From the NCBI RefSeq assembly GCF_006874425.1, contig NZ_VIJZ01000010.1:62001-126000 (forward strand): a stretch of 64,000 nucleotides of DNA, given 5' to 3'. The notes below the pieces were generated by a model. It worked only from the letters and a program-made list of their open reading frames with translations. It was not told the DNA's origin and ran no database searches. This stretch comes from Paenibacillus ottowii (GTDB lineage: Bacteria; Bacillota; Bacilli; Paenibacillales; Paenibacillaceae). How positions within the stretch are numbered: the stretch's first letter is position 1; every line of letters starts with the position of its first letter. Both the position numbers and the translations under genes were made by a program. Of the stretch, positions 53,375 through 61,118 are shown in pieces.

Positions 53375-54679
53375 CTATCTTCCTTTCTCCGTCAGTTTCC
53401 GTAAAGGCAATATAATTCTAAAAGTAGTCTGTAATCTATCTGTATGTTCATCTTCATTTTGTAGCAGTTCAAGCGTTCCATCAAGGCTCTCCGCAACTTC
53501 ACGCACATAAAATAAACCCATGCCAGTCGAAGGCTGTCCTCCCTCATCATACTTGGTCGTGTATCCCGGTGTGAAGATCATTTCCCGTTTGCGCTCAGGG
53601 ATACCCGGACCGTTATCGGTGACACTAAGCGATATTATATCCTCTTGTCCCGGTAGAATTTGAATGGAAACGTCAATCCTTCCGCTGTCTTTCATCGCCT
53701 CCACTGAATTGGATGTCAGGTTGTTAATCAGAGTGAGAACGGTATAAACATGCAGTTTGGGCAACAAAGGCTCGAAATTCAGCGTGAAACGGATGGACTT
53801 GCCCAGCGATTGAGCGTATTTACTGTTCGTTCGGACGATCAGCTCGCCAAGTTCCTGTGAAGTCATATAATGCACGTCGCTTTCGGAATCAATGAGCTTG
53901 GACAAACCGGCAAAAATCCGCTGGCTATCTTTTTTAATCTCATGAACCTGTCCGGAAATACGAAGTGCCTGTCTGGCATAATGTTCTCTATCTTTCAGAG
54001 ATTCATCCTGCTGCAGTTCGCGGTACAGCCCATAGCTTTCACGGGTAATTTGCTCTGCGTGCGACAGGGTTTTGCCTAACTGGACTGACTCCTCGTACAG
54101 GTCCGATACCATAAGTAATATTCGCTCTGTCTGCTGTCTTTGTGCCTCTTCGTGCTGAACTGATTGATTTAATCGAATCATATTATAGAACCCAAGCACG
54201 AAGAAGCTGCGGATCATAGCCATAAAAGCCACTTGGCTGATCTTAACGATGTCCCAGAAATCCCCGTCAATACTTCGCCGGACGCTAAGTTCCGCCACAC
54301 TTGCAGCAACCTCAATCCCCACCGAGAGCATGCCCACGCGCAGTGCGCGGTAAGGCTCAGCATTAATGTTAAGAACCTGAAAGAGCAGGCCGTAAACCAT
54401 GTAATAAAAAAAGGTAGGTCCATGCAAGGTCACCAACTCTTCAAAGGAAAACCCGGGATGGAGGAAATGATTGAGTGAAATGCGAAAGGCGACTACTGCG
54501 ATCCCGGCAAGTACTCCTGATAGTGCAGGCGGAATATGGCGTATGGATAACAGGAAGAAAAAAAATACGGGCGTACCAAAGCTGAGACGGAATGTATTAT
54601 TGAACGGGTGAATATTCAACTCACCTGCCAGTGGTACAAAGATAAGCATCAGCAGGAAGAGAAGGGTATTCAGTTTCAT
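53375..54679 (-). CDS. Sensor histidine kinase of the GlnK/YcbA type
   Basis: A 434-residue membrane kinase. About six transmembrane helices (1-190) form the sensor; a coiled segment follows and the likely phosphoacceptor His is in QVHEIKKDSQRI near residue 245. The ATPase domain has LINNLTSNSVEAM (N box), DNGPGIP (G1) and STGMGLFYVREVAE (G2). It is first in the kinase-regulator pair and divergent from the symporter gene. An 18-base stretch in it (54353-54370) recurs in the intergenic region. Confidence 0.92.
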   Translation of the reverse strand: MKLNTLLFLLMLIFVPLAGELNIHPFNNTFRLSFGTPVFFFFLLSIRHIPPALSGVLAGIAVVAFRISLNHFLHPGFSFEELVTLHGPTFFYYMVYGLLFQVLNINAEPYRALRVGMLSVGIEVAASVAELSVRRSIDGDFWDIVKISQVAFMAMIRSFFVLGFYNMIRLNQSVQHEEAQRQQTERILLMVSDLYEESVQLGKTLSHAEQITRESYGLYRELQQDESLKDREHYARQALRISGQVHEIKKDSQRIFAGLSKLIDSESDVHYMTSQELGELIVRTNSKYAQSLGKSIRFTLNFEPLLPKLHVYTVLTLINNLTSNSVEAMKDSGRIDVSIQILPGQEDIISLSVTDNGPGIPERKREMIFTPGYTTKYDEGGQPSTGMGLFYVREVAESLDGTLELLQNEDEHTDRLQTTFRIILPLRKLTEKGR

Positions 54680-54722
54680 CCATATTCACCTCCGGGTATT
54701 TGTTTCAGAAAGGCAATGTAAG

Positions 54723-54761
54723 ATAAATTCACAGGCTCAGCATTAATGTTTGTGAATTTAT
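54723..54761. promoter_or_regulatory. Inverted repeat between kinase and symporter genes
   Basis: ATAAATTCACA (54723-54733) and TGTGAATTTAT (54751-54761) are exact complements, 11 bp each with a 17-base spacer. The position, between divergent genes, suggests an operator for the GlnL-like regulator. The spacer with one flanking base (54733-54750) is identical to 54353-54370 inside the kinase gene. Confidence 0.55.
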
Positions 54762-54892
54762 AGAAAAAAACAAATACATGTGTAGATAACTGTCGGTTTT
54801 TATAGTTCGGATTGTAGTATAAATAACATCAATTGAATATTAAGAGCTGCATACTGCAAAAATATACAAACCAGCCAGAGGGGGGACATGAA

Positions 54893-56146
54893 GTGAAAAA
54901 GATTAATTTAACAATGCAAATCTTTATTGGTCTGGCTTTAGGTATTATTGTTGGTGCCTTATTTTACGGCAATTCAGGGGTGGAAGTCTACTTAAAGCCG
55001 ATCGGTGATATTTTCATCCGCTTGATCAAGATGATTGTCGTACCTATTGTAATCTCAACGCTCATTATCGGTGTAGCCGGTGTCGGAGACATGAAAAAGC
55101 TAGGGAAACTCGGCGGGAAGTCGATTCTGTACTTTGAAATTGTAACGACCGTTGCGATCCTGTTTGGACTGCTTGTTGCCAATCTGGTTCGACCCGGTGA
55201 TGGCGTGGACATGTCCCACCTGGCCAAGAGCGATATTCATTCCTATGTAGAGACTGCGGAGAAGTCAGGTCATAGCTTTATAGATACGATTGTACACATT
55301 GTACCGACCAATGTTGTTCAAGCCCTGGGCGAAGGAGATATGCTGGCTATTATATTCTTCTCCGTATTATTCGGGCTAGGAGTAGCGGCAATCGGCAACA
55401 AGGGCAAACCTGTGCTCAATTTCTTTGAAGGTGTAGCCGATGCCATGTTCTGGGTAACCAATCAGGTTATGCGCCTGGCTCCGTTCGGTGTATTTGCACT
55501 AATTGGAACGACAGTGGCCAAGTTTGGATTGGCCTCGTTATGGCCGTTATTGAAACTTGTACTATCAGTGTACGGCTCTATGTTACTGTTCATTGTGATT
55601 GTTTTTGGAATTATTGCCAAACTTTGCGGCACCCGTCTCTGGACTATGGTCAAAATTTTGAAAAGTGAGCTGTTGCTTGCATATTCGACGGCTAGCTCGG
55701 AAAGTGTCCTGCCTAAGATCATGGAGAAGATGGAGAAATTCGGATGTCCAAAAGGAATTACGTCCTTTGTCATTCCGATCGGATATTCTTTCAATCTGGA
55801 CGGCTCCACGCTGTATCAGGCACTAGCTGCCATTTTTATTGCCCAAATGTATGGCATCAATTTGCCGATTACGACCCAAATCACACTGGTACTCGTGCTG
55901 ATCATTTCTTCCAAAGGGATTGCAGGTGTGCCGGGTGCTTCCTTTGTCGTGTTGCTCGCTACGCTGGGCGCTGTGAATCTTCCGCTGGAAGGTTTGGCCT
56001 TTATCGCGGGTATTGATCGTATCCTGGATATGGCGCGTACAGTAGTCAATGTTTTAGGAAACTCGCTTGCGGCTGTCGTCATGTCCAAATGGGAAGGACA
56101 ATATGATAAAGAAAAAGGCGAGGAATACGTTGCCACACTTAAATGA
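54893..56146 (+). CDS. Dicarboxylate/amino acid:cation symporter (GltT/DAACS family)
   Basis: A 417-residue membrane transporter of the glutamate/aspartate:H+/Na+ family. Start: GTG at 54893 behind AGAGGGGGG; the longer frame from 54833 lacks such a site. Family marks: IKMIVVPIVISTLIIGVA (helix 3), STASSESVLP (hairpin 1), YSFNLDGSTLYQ (helix 7), GVPGASFVVLLATLGA (hairpin 2) and DRILDMARTVVNVLGN (helix 8). The Asp and Arg of DMART correspond to GltPh Asp394 and Arg397, which bind acidic amino acids, so glutamate or aspartate is more likely than C4-dicarboxylates. Likely activated by the divergent two-component system. Confidence 0.92.
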   Translation: MKKINLTMQIFIGLALGIIVGALFYGNSGVEVYLKPIGDIFIRLIKMIVVPIVISTLIIGVAGVGDMKKLGKLGGKSILYFEIVTTVAILFGLLVANLVRPGDGVDMSHLAKSDIHSYVETAEKSGHSFIDTIVHIVPTNVVQALGEGDMLAIIFFSVLFGLGVAAIGNKGKPVLNFFEGVADAMFWVTNQVMRLAPFGVFALIGTTVAKFGLASLWPLLKLVLSVYGSMLLFIVIVFGIIAKLCGTRLWTMVKILKSELLLAYSTASSESVLPKIMEKMEKFGCPKGITSFVIPIGYSFNLDGSTLYQALAAIFIAQMYGINLPITTQITLVLVLIISSKGIAGVPGASFVVLLATLGAVNLPLEGLAFIAGIDRILDMARTVVNVLGNSLAAVVMSKWEGQYDKEKGEEYVATLK

Positions 56147-56175
56147 GGTACATTGTACTGATGATCTGATAACAA

Positions 56176-56215
56176 GAAACACCTTTGCGAAGTCTTGCAG
56201 AGGTGTTCTTTTTGT
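56176..56215 (+). terminator. Intrinsic terminator after the symporter
   Basis: AACACCTTTGC pairs with GCAGAGGTGTT (one mismatch), followed by CTTTTTG. Confidence 0.85.
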
Positions 56216-56405
56216 TTCCAGACTTGTAAATATCTTTCCTTTTTCGACATTTTTCGATGTTTTTTGTATGGAAATTTAGGTATATGGGCATGAAAAATAA
56301 GTCTTAATACCTATGCGATTATAGATTTATTTATAATGATTCTTAATAAAATTCCGATATTAAATTATACCGTTTTATATATTGGCTTAGAAGGGAAGAT
56401 CATAT

Positions 56406-57917
56406 ATGTTTCTCAAGAAAAATGAGTCTGAATCACTTGCTCCTTTAGTAGAAGAAAGCCGCAAACTCTCACAAAGAATACAGCAAAAGGATTATGCTGC
56501 TGCAATACAGGTGTCCTCAACATCTCCTGAGATTCAGGAAATCGCAAACAATGTTAACCAAGCGATCGATTCCATGAAAAATGATGCTGAGCATGTCGAC
56601 ATCCGCCTGAAACTTGTGACCAAGGCTATAGAGATTGGATTATGGGATATGGAGGTCGTTGCAGGTGATCCCGTCAATCCCAATAATACGTTCACATGGT
56701 CAGAAGAATTCCGTGCTATGCTGGGCTACCAGAACGAAAAAGACTTCCCTAATGTATTGGACAGCTGGTCATCTCGACTGCACCCCGAAGATTATGACAG
56801 GTCTTTAGCAGAATTGTCGGATCATTTGCTGGATTTTACGGGAAAGACGCCTTACGACGTACAGTATCGTTTGAAGCTGAAGCATGGAGAATACCGCTGG
56901 TTCCGGGCTACCGGAACGACGATCCGCAACGAGCAGGGAGTCCCGCTTCGGATTGCAGGCGCTCTGCTGGATGTGCATGATCAGAAGATTAAGTCCGAGG
57001 AGCTTCAGGCGCTAGTTACAAGATACGACCTCATTAACCTCGTGTTGGTTGAAGCTCCTTACGATGTAAATATTATCGGAGGGGACATAGAGAATCCGGA
57101 TAATACATTTTGGTGGTCACCGCAATTCCGCGAAACACTGGGCTTTAAGGACGAGCAGGATTTTCCAAGCAAGCTTAGCAGTTGGGCTTCAATCCTGTAT
57201 CCTGAGGATGCTGAAATGGCGATTAAAGTTTTGAATGATCATTTAAATGATTATACGGGGCGCACACCGTACGAAATGGAATGCCGTTTAGTGCGTAAGA
57301 ATGGTGAACATCGCTGGTACTATTGCAGTGGGAAAACATTGCGCGATAGTAAGGGAGTACCTATTCGCATTGCCGGAACAATCCGTGATATTACAGTAGA
57401 AAAGGAAAAGCAGGCTGTCGCGGATGAGCTTACGCTCAAAATTCAGCATCTCTCTGATTCCATTACAGAAATGGTGAACGGCGTTAACTCGGTTAGTAAC
57501 CAGGCGCAGGAGCTGGCTACGGCTCAAGAGCAATCGACAGAGGCAGCCAATCAAGCCAAAGTCAGCGCAGAGGAGACGCAAAACATTTCGAACTTCATTA
57601 AAGAGATTGCGAATCAAACGAATCTGCTGGGTCTGAATGCTGCCATTGAGGCATCGCGAGCAGGCGAGCAGGGGCGTGGTTTTGCGGTCGTTGCAGATGA
57701 AGTGAGAAAGCTTGCCATCCACAGTGCTGATGCGACCGGGAATATCGAAACTAGTTTGGATGAAATGAAAACACTTATCGAGCGCATTTTGCACAACATT
57801 GGGAATATGTCCACGCTGACACAAACACAGGCTGCACTAACGCAGCAAGTGAATGCTTCTACGGACGAGATCAACAGTATGTCCAAAGCTTTGCTGGATT
57901 TTGCGAGAACGATGTAA
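56406..57917 (+). CDS. Soluble methyl-accepting chemotaxis-type protein with two PAS domains
   Basis: A 503-residue protein without transmembrane helices. Two PAS_3-type domains are tandem duplicates (about 70-200 and 210-340): each has an IGLWDMEV or APYDVNII opening, NPNNTFTWS or NPDNTFWWS, then HPEDYDRS or YPEDAEMA and HGEYRWF or NGEHRWY. The C-terminal MCP signalling domain is short (about 350-503) with the conserved tip IKEIANQTNLLGLNAAIEASRAGEQGRGF (region 400-430). It could sense redox state or a cytosolic ligand and feed CheA, like B. subtilis YfmS or HemAT. No CheW or other chemotaxis gene is adjacent. Confidence 0.9.
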   Translation: MFLKKNESESLAPLVEESRKLSQRIQQKDYAAAIQVSSTSPEIQEIANNVNQAIDSMKNDAEHVDIRLKLVTKAIEIGLWDMEVVAGDPVNPNNTFTWSEEFRAMLGYQNEKDFPNVLDSWSSRLHPEDYDRSLAELSDHLLDFTGKTPYDVQYRLKLKHGEYRWFRATGTTIRNEQGVPLRIAGALLDVHDQKIKSEELQALVTRYDLINLVLVEAPYDVNIIGGDIENPDNTFWWSPQFRETLGFKDEQDFPSKLSSWASILYPEDAEMAIKVLNDHLNDYTGRTPYEMECRLVRKNGEHRWYYCSGKTLRDSKGVPIRIAGTIRDITVEKEKQAVADELTLKIQHLSDSITEMVNGVNSVSNQAQELATAQEQSTEAANQAKVSAEETQNISNFIKEIANQTNLLGLNAAIEASRAGEQGRGFAVVADEVRKLAIHSADATGNIETSLDEMKTLIERILHNIGNMSTLTQTQAALTQQVNASTDEINSMSKALLDFARTM

Positions 57918-57937
57918 GACCTCGTGCTAATAACTAG

Positions 57938-57965
57938 GCCGAGCCATAGGCTCGGTCTCTTTACT
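57938..57965 (+). terminator. Intrinsic terminator after the chemotaxis gene
   Basis: GGCCGAGCC pairs with GGCTCGGTC around a three-base loop, followed by a weaker T-rich tract. Confidence 0.7.
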
Positions 57966-58048
57966 GTTTTTGGCAGATGAACTATACTTTTTGAGGATTA
58001 ATCTGAAAATGACCTCATAGTAACTTTACGTGGAAAAGAGGGAATGAT

Positions 58049-58288
58049 TTGAGCCTACTGACCAAATCTCTAGCAGCCAATCAGGGGCTGTATAACGGAT
58101 TTCTGGCAGCTGGATTGGTGTGGAGTTTGGTCTATCCCGATCCTGTGATTGGGCGGCAAATCCAATTATTTTTTGTCATTTGCGTGGTAGTGGCTGCGGT
58201 GTATGGTGCATTAACTGCCAATAAGTCTATTTTATTAAAGCAAGGCCTGCCTGCTATTCTGGCCTTAATCAGTTTGCTGATCTTCTAA
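58049..58288 (+). CDS. DUF1304 membrane protein, N-terminally truncated
   Basis: Seventy-nine residues from a TTG start with GAGGGA upstream. LAANQGLYNGFLAAGLVW and GRQIQLFFVICVVVAAVYGALT are the highly conserved core of DUF1304 proteins (normally about 120 residues, four membrane helices). The usual first helix and the following loop, about 40-45 residues, are absent: the upstream frame meets a stop at 58010. So either it is a shortened working form with three helices or a relic. A hairpin follows at 58294. Confidence 0.6.
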   Translation: MSLLTKSLAANQGLYNGFLAAGLVWSLVYPDPVIGRQIQLFFVICVVVAAVYGALTANKSILLKQGLPAILALISLLIF

Positions 58289-58293
58289 AAGGC

Positions 58294-58317
58294 ACTCTTA
58301 ACGAGTGTCATTTTTGC
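58294..58317 (+). terminator. Short intrinsic terminator
   Basis: GGCACTC-TTAAC-GAGTGTC followed by ATTTTT, directly after the DUF1304 stop. Confidence 0.7.
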
Positions 58318-58337
58318 TAATTCGATCACTTAAATGA

Positions 58338-58421
58338 GTATGGGACAAGGACAGCAATGCTGCCGCCGAGCTGAAGGAAATTAGCCCCGGTCATTATGTG
58401 GCGTACCCGGTTAGCCGTTAG
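58338..58421 (+). pseudogene. Possible C-terminal gene fragment
   Basis: Between the DUF1304 terminator and the next gene, one frame reads 27 codons from a stop to a stop: WDKDSNAAAELKEIS then PGHYVAYPVSR. The composition is protein-like but there is no start codon or ribosome site. It may be the tail of a deleted gene. Too short to assign a family, and chance is not excluded. Confidence 0.25.
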
Positions 58422-58469
58422 GTTAAGATCGATTTTACGGTGTACATAACCTAGAGGAGGTAAAAAACG

Positions 58470-58919
58470 ATGACTGAATCGACGAAAAGAGTACGCATTT
58501 CCCAGTGGGACGCGCTCATGCTGGAATCTTTGCGTTCATTAGGCTGGTCCCATGAGGAACTCATCCGTCAGGTGCAGCAAAATGAGCTGCCAACAGATGG
58601 ACAGTTTGATTATACGGAACTGGTAACCGGGCTGGCGTCCAAAGAGCCAGAGGTGTTTGTCAGCGCCGTAACAGACGGGTATCAGATCAAATACAATACG
58701 ATCCGGGGCATTCGTACGTGGATTATCGTGGCGCTCGGACGTGAGCCTGAACTGTCTCTGGAGGAAGGAAGCGAAGCTGTCACATCCGAACTGACGCAGG
58801 CTGAGTATGATCGGCTACAGCAGGTGCTGTCATTAGGCTGGGTCATTCAGGAGATACGGCCTGCGACTAGCGATGCTGCAGGATTGTACCGAATTGTACC
58901 TGCTGCACAGACGAATTAA
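58470..58919 (+). CDS. Hypothetical protein, soluble
   Basis: A 149-residue protein I do not recognise. AGAGGAGG lies before the ATG, so translation should be strong. The sequence looks helical and acidic, with no signal peptide or membrane helix. SQWDALMLESLRSLGWSHEELI near the N-terminus and YDRLQQVLSLGWVIQEIRP near the C-terminus suggest two small helical modules; YQIKYNTIRGIRTWIIVALG lies between. A terminator follows at 58957. It is a single-gene unit. Confidence 0.75.
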   Translation: MTESTKRVRISQWDALMLESLRSLGWSHEELIRQVQQNELPTDGQFDYTELVTGLASKEPEVFVSAVTDGYQIKYNTIRGIRTWIIVALGREPELSLEEGSEAVTSELTQAEYDRLQQVLSLGWVIQEIRPATSDAAGLYRIVPAAQTN

Positions 58920-58956
58920 ATCACGCAGATGGAGTCATACACTTTATCAGGAATTG

Positions 58957-58990
58957 AAACGAGCTGATCGAAGAGGCCAGCTCGTTTTTT
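58957..58990 (+). terminator. Intrinsic terminator
   Basis: AAACGAGCTG (58957-58966) pairs with CAGCTCGTTT (58978-58987), followed by TTT. Confidence 0.88.
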
Positions 58991-59194
58991 CATGCGATTC
59001 TTTTCAACATTTTCATACTTGAGAGGTTACGGTTTACGAATTGGCACCCCGTTTACAACCATTTATCCTTTCCCACACGGATATCATTGGTTGAAATAAT
59101 TAGAAAGGTTACATTTTTCACCATATATGACCGATAAGAGTATAATGGCATTCGTATTTTATGGGAAATGAGGAAAGGAGATATTTTAAGCCTG

Positions 59195-60220
59195 ATGAAT
59201 GAACAAGAAATACATAGGAGTGAATGCGAAGATGGGACGATCGTCGCTGAACCGAACGCAGTTCCACCGCGTCCACAAAGAATTATTTTGACCTTGGTTG
59301 CAGGCTTGGCTTTATTGATCTTTAGTTTATTCCTGTCGCTAACCACAGGTATATTCCCTATCAGCTATGCAGAGTTATGGGAAGTATTGTTTTCTGCCAA
59401 TCCTGACCCTATATTGAAGGAGGTTGTATACCAAACTCGTCTGCCATTTGCCTTGGATATGTTGTTGCTCGGAGGATGTCTGGCCGTTTCAGGAACTCTC
59501 TTACAATTACGAACAGCTAATCGGTTTGCATCACCCACCTTAACCGGACTTATGCCTGGGGCAATGGTGGGGCTATGTGTTGTCCTTTTACTTGGAATGA
59601 ACTTAGACTCCTTTGGTAGTATGGCCCTTTGTATTGCAGGGGCGGTGTTTGGGGGATTCATTGTATTTACATTGAATAAAATCCATTTCATTCGTGGCCG
59701 GTCTGCGGAGGTTCATTTGTTTATGATTGGTTTCATTATTGATGTTGCCCTTCGTTCAATTTCTGGATATATTGTGCTACTTGGAGAAAATCAGCAAGAG
59801 TGGGCAATTTCTGTGGGAGGCTGGGGAATAAGGGAAGGATCATTCACGTTTTGGCTTGCCTTGGTTACACTCCTCGTTGCAGGATCTGTCTTCGCATTCC
59901 CCAAGCTGCTTAGACCCCTGTACATTCCCTTTGTAATTGTGTTGACCGCTGCTACGGTGTGGGCATGTGGCACCATCGGATATATAGGGCTTATTGTGCC
60001 GTATTTCATGCGTTGCATGATAGGAAACCGTCCGCGGCTGCTCATGTTGGGCTCCATCCTCTGGGGGGGAGGCCTATTGATGCTGGCCAAAGTCATTTCC
60101 GCTAGAATCAACGAGCCGGTTGGGATTCCCTTAACCCCGGTGCTGGCCTGCATCGGCATTCCCTTCTTGATCTTTATGGTGTGGAGAGAATGGAAAAGAA
60201 GCTCTCTGCTTGAGAAGTAA
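59195..60220 (+). CDS. FecCD-family ABC permease (iron-siderophore/cobalamin type), orphan
   Basis: A permease of about 341 residues with roughly nine to ten transmembrane helices. RLPFALDMLLLGGCLAVSGTLLQLRTANRFASPTLTG carries the family's Q/NP-type region, GGWGI the mid-protein mark, and GTIGYIGLIVPYFMR the conserved cytoplasmic loop (usually GxIxFVGLxxPH). Two family marks deviate: LLQLRTAN where GxxQxxxxNPLA is usual, and PYFMR for PHxxR. I prefer the ATG at 59195; one at 59168 overlaps AAGGAG. No binding-protein, ATPase or second permease gene is adjacent, and no convincing Fur box was seen. It may work with components encoded elsewhere. Confidence 0.82.
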   Translation: MNEQEIHRSECEDGTIVAEPNAVPPRPQRIILTLVAGLALLIFSLFLSLTTGIFPISYAELWEVLFSANPDPILKEVVYQTRLPFALDMLLLGGCLAVSGTLLQLRTANRFASPTLTGLMPGAMVGLCVVLLLGMNLDSFGSMALCIAGAVFGGFIVFTLNKIHFIRGRSAEVHLFMIGFIIDVALRSISGYIVLLGENQQEWAISVGGWGIREGSFTFWLALVTLLVAGSVFAFPKLLRPLYIPFVIVLTAATVWACGTIGYIGLIVPYFMRCMIGNRPRLLMLGSILWGGGLLMLAKVISARINEPVGIPLTPVLACIGIPFLIFMVWREWKRSSLLEK

Positions 60221-60350
60221 TAGATTATCGAATGATGTAATATTTACCCCACAGCTGGGCTGTTATCATACTGCTCTACCAACTCATCATACTCTCTTTT
60301 TTATGCTATATTTTATACGTAATAAATTAATCAGAGGGTTGAGGTGCAGC

Positions 60351-60908
60351 ATGACATCAATGATTATTGTCGAATCATCCGTCAAACCAGGATTAACAGC
60401 TTTTCAGGCAAGTGCTGAAGATCAGGCTGAGGTTCACGAGTTAATTTTAAAGACGGCTAGATGGCTGCACAGCAAGGGTTCCGCGCAATGGGGCAAATTA
60501 CTAAGAGGAGAAGATGACCACAATCTGGGTGGCGCTATTGCACGCGGAGAAGTGGTTATTTTCCGAACGTCAAAGGATCATCGCTTGGCAGGTGCAGTGA
60601 TCTTGCAGCAGCAGCCCAGTGCTTGGGATAGTAGGTTGTGGGGATTAGAGGAGACAGATTCCGAGGAAGGAACTTCCGTATATCTGCATCGTTTGGTTGT
60701 AGATCGAGATAATAGTGGGAAGGGGCTGGGTCGTGAGCTCATGCAGTGGATTGAGCAAGGCATCCATTTTGCAGGCAAGGATCGAATCCGTCTAGACTGT
60801 ATTGCGGGCAATGACAAGCTTAGCGGGTTTTATAAACAATGCGGCTATACCTATATGGGCGAAATGAATGGCTATAACACTTTTGAAAAGATGCTAATCA
60901 ATTCATAG
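60351..60908 (+). CDS. GNAT-family N-acetyltransferase
   Basis: A 185-residue acetyl-CoA-dependent acetyltransferase. The frame opens at 60210, but the ATG at 60351 follows GAGGGTTGAGGTG and gives a normal GNAT N-terminus. Motif A is VDRDNSGKGLGRELMQWIE, with the acetyl-CoA-binding Gly pattern; LDCIAGNDKLSGFYKQCGY is motif B. The acceptor is unknown. It ends at a terminator-like hairpin. Confidence 0.9.
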   Translation: MTSMIIVESSVKPGLTAFQASAEDQAEVHELILKTARWLHSKGSAQWGKLLRGEDDHNLGGAIARGEVVIFRTSKDHRLAGAVILQQQPSAWDSRLWGLEETDSEEGTSVYLHRLVVDRDNSGKGLGRELMQWIEQGIHFAGKDRIRLDCIAGNDKLSGFYKQCGYTYMGEMNGYNTFEKMLINS

Positions 60909-60937
60909 AAAACGGAATTGTAGCTGTAGGAATACGA

Positions 60938-60972
60938 AAGAAGGAGGCAGGTCATCTGCATTCTTCTTTTTT
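60938..60972 (+). terminator. Intrinsic terminator after the acetyltransferase
   Basis: AGAAG...GCAG pairs with CTGC...CTTCT (three mismatched bases in the middle), followed by a run of seven T. Confidence 0.75.
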
Positions 60973-61058
60973 TGTTGTGTCCAAAAGAAAAAATTTATTT
61001 AAAAATGAAAATGGGGATATCGCAATTCCCTCTTCTACATATGATGATAGGGAAAGTT

Positions 61059-61073
61059 TTGTAAGCGCTTCAA
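61059..61073. promoter_or_regulatory. Candidate cre (CcpA site) before the second sugar ABC operon
   Basis: TTGTAAGCGCTTCAA is a near-palindrome matching the cre consensus at all but one fixed position. It lies 46-60 bp before the binding-protein start. Confidence 0.65.
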
Positions 61074-61118
61074 TGTAAATGGGCACACAACCATGCGAAG
61101 CTACAGGAGGCGATTAAG

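Noticed and set aside
59000..59190. Possible Fur box before the FecCD-type permease
   Set aside because: Sequences such as GATATCATTGG and GATAAGAGTATAAT were compared with the 7-1-7 Fur pattern and match too poorly.
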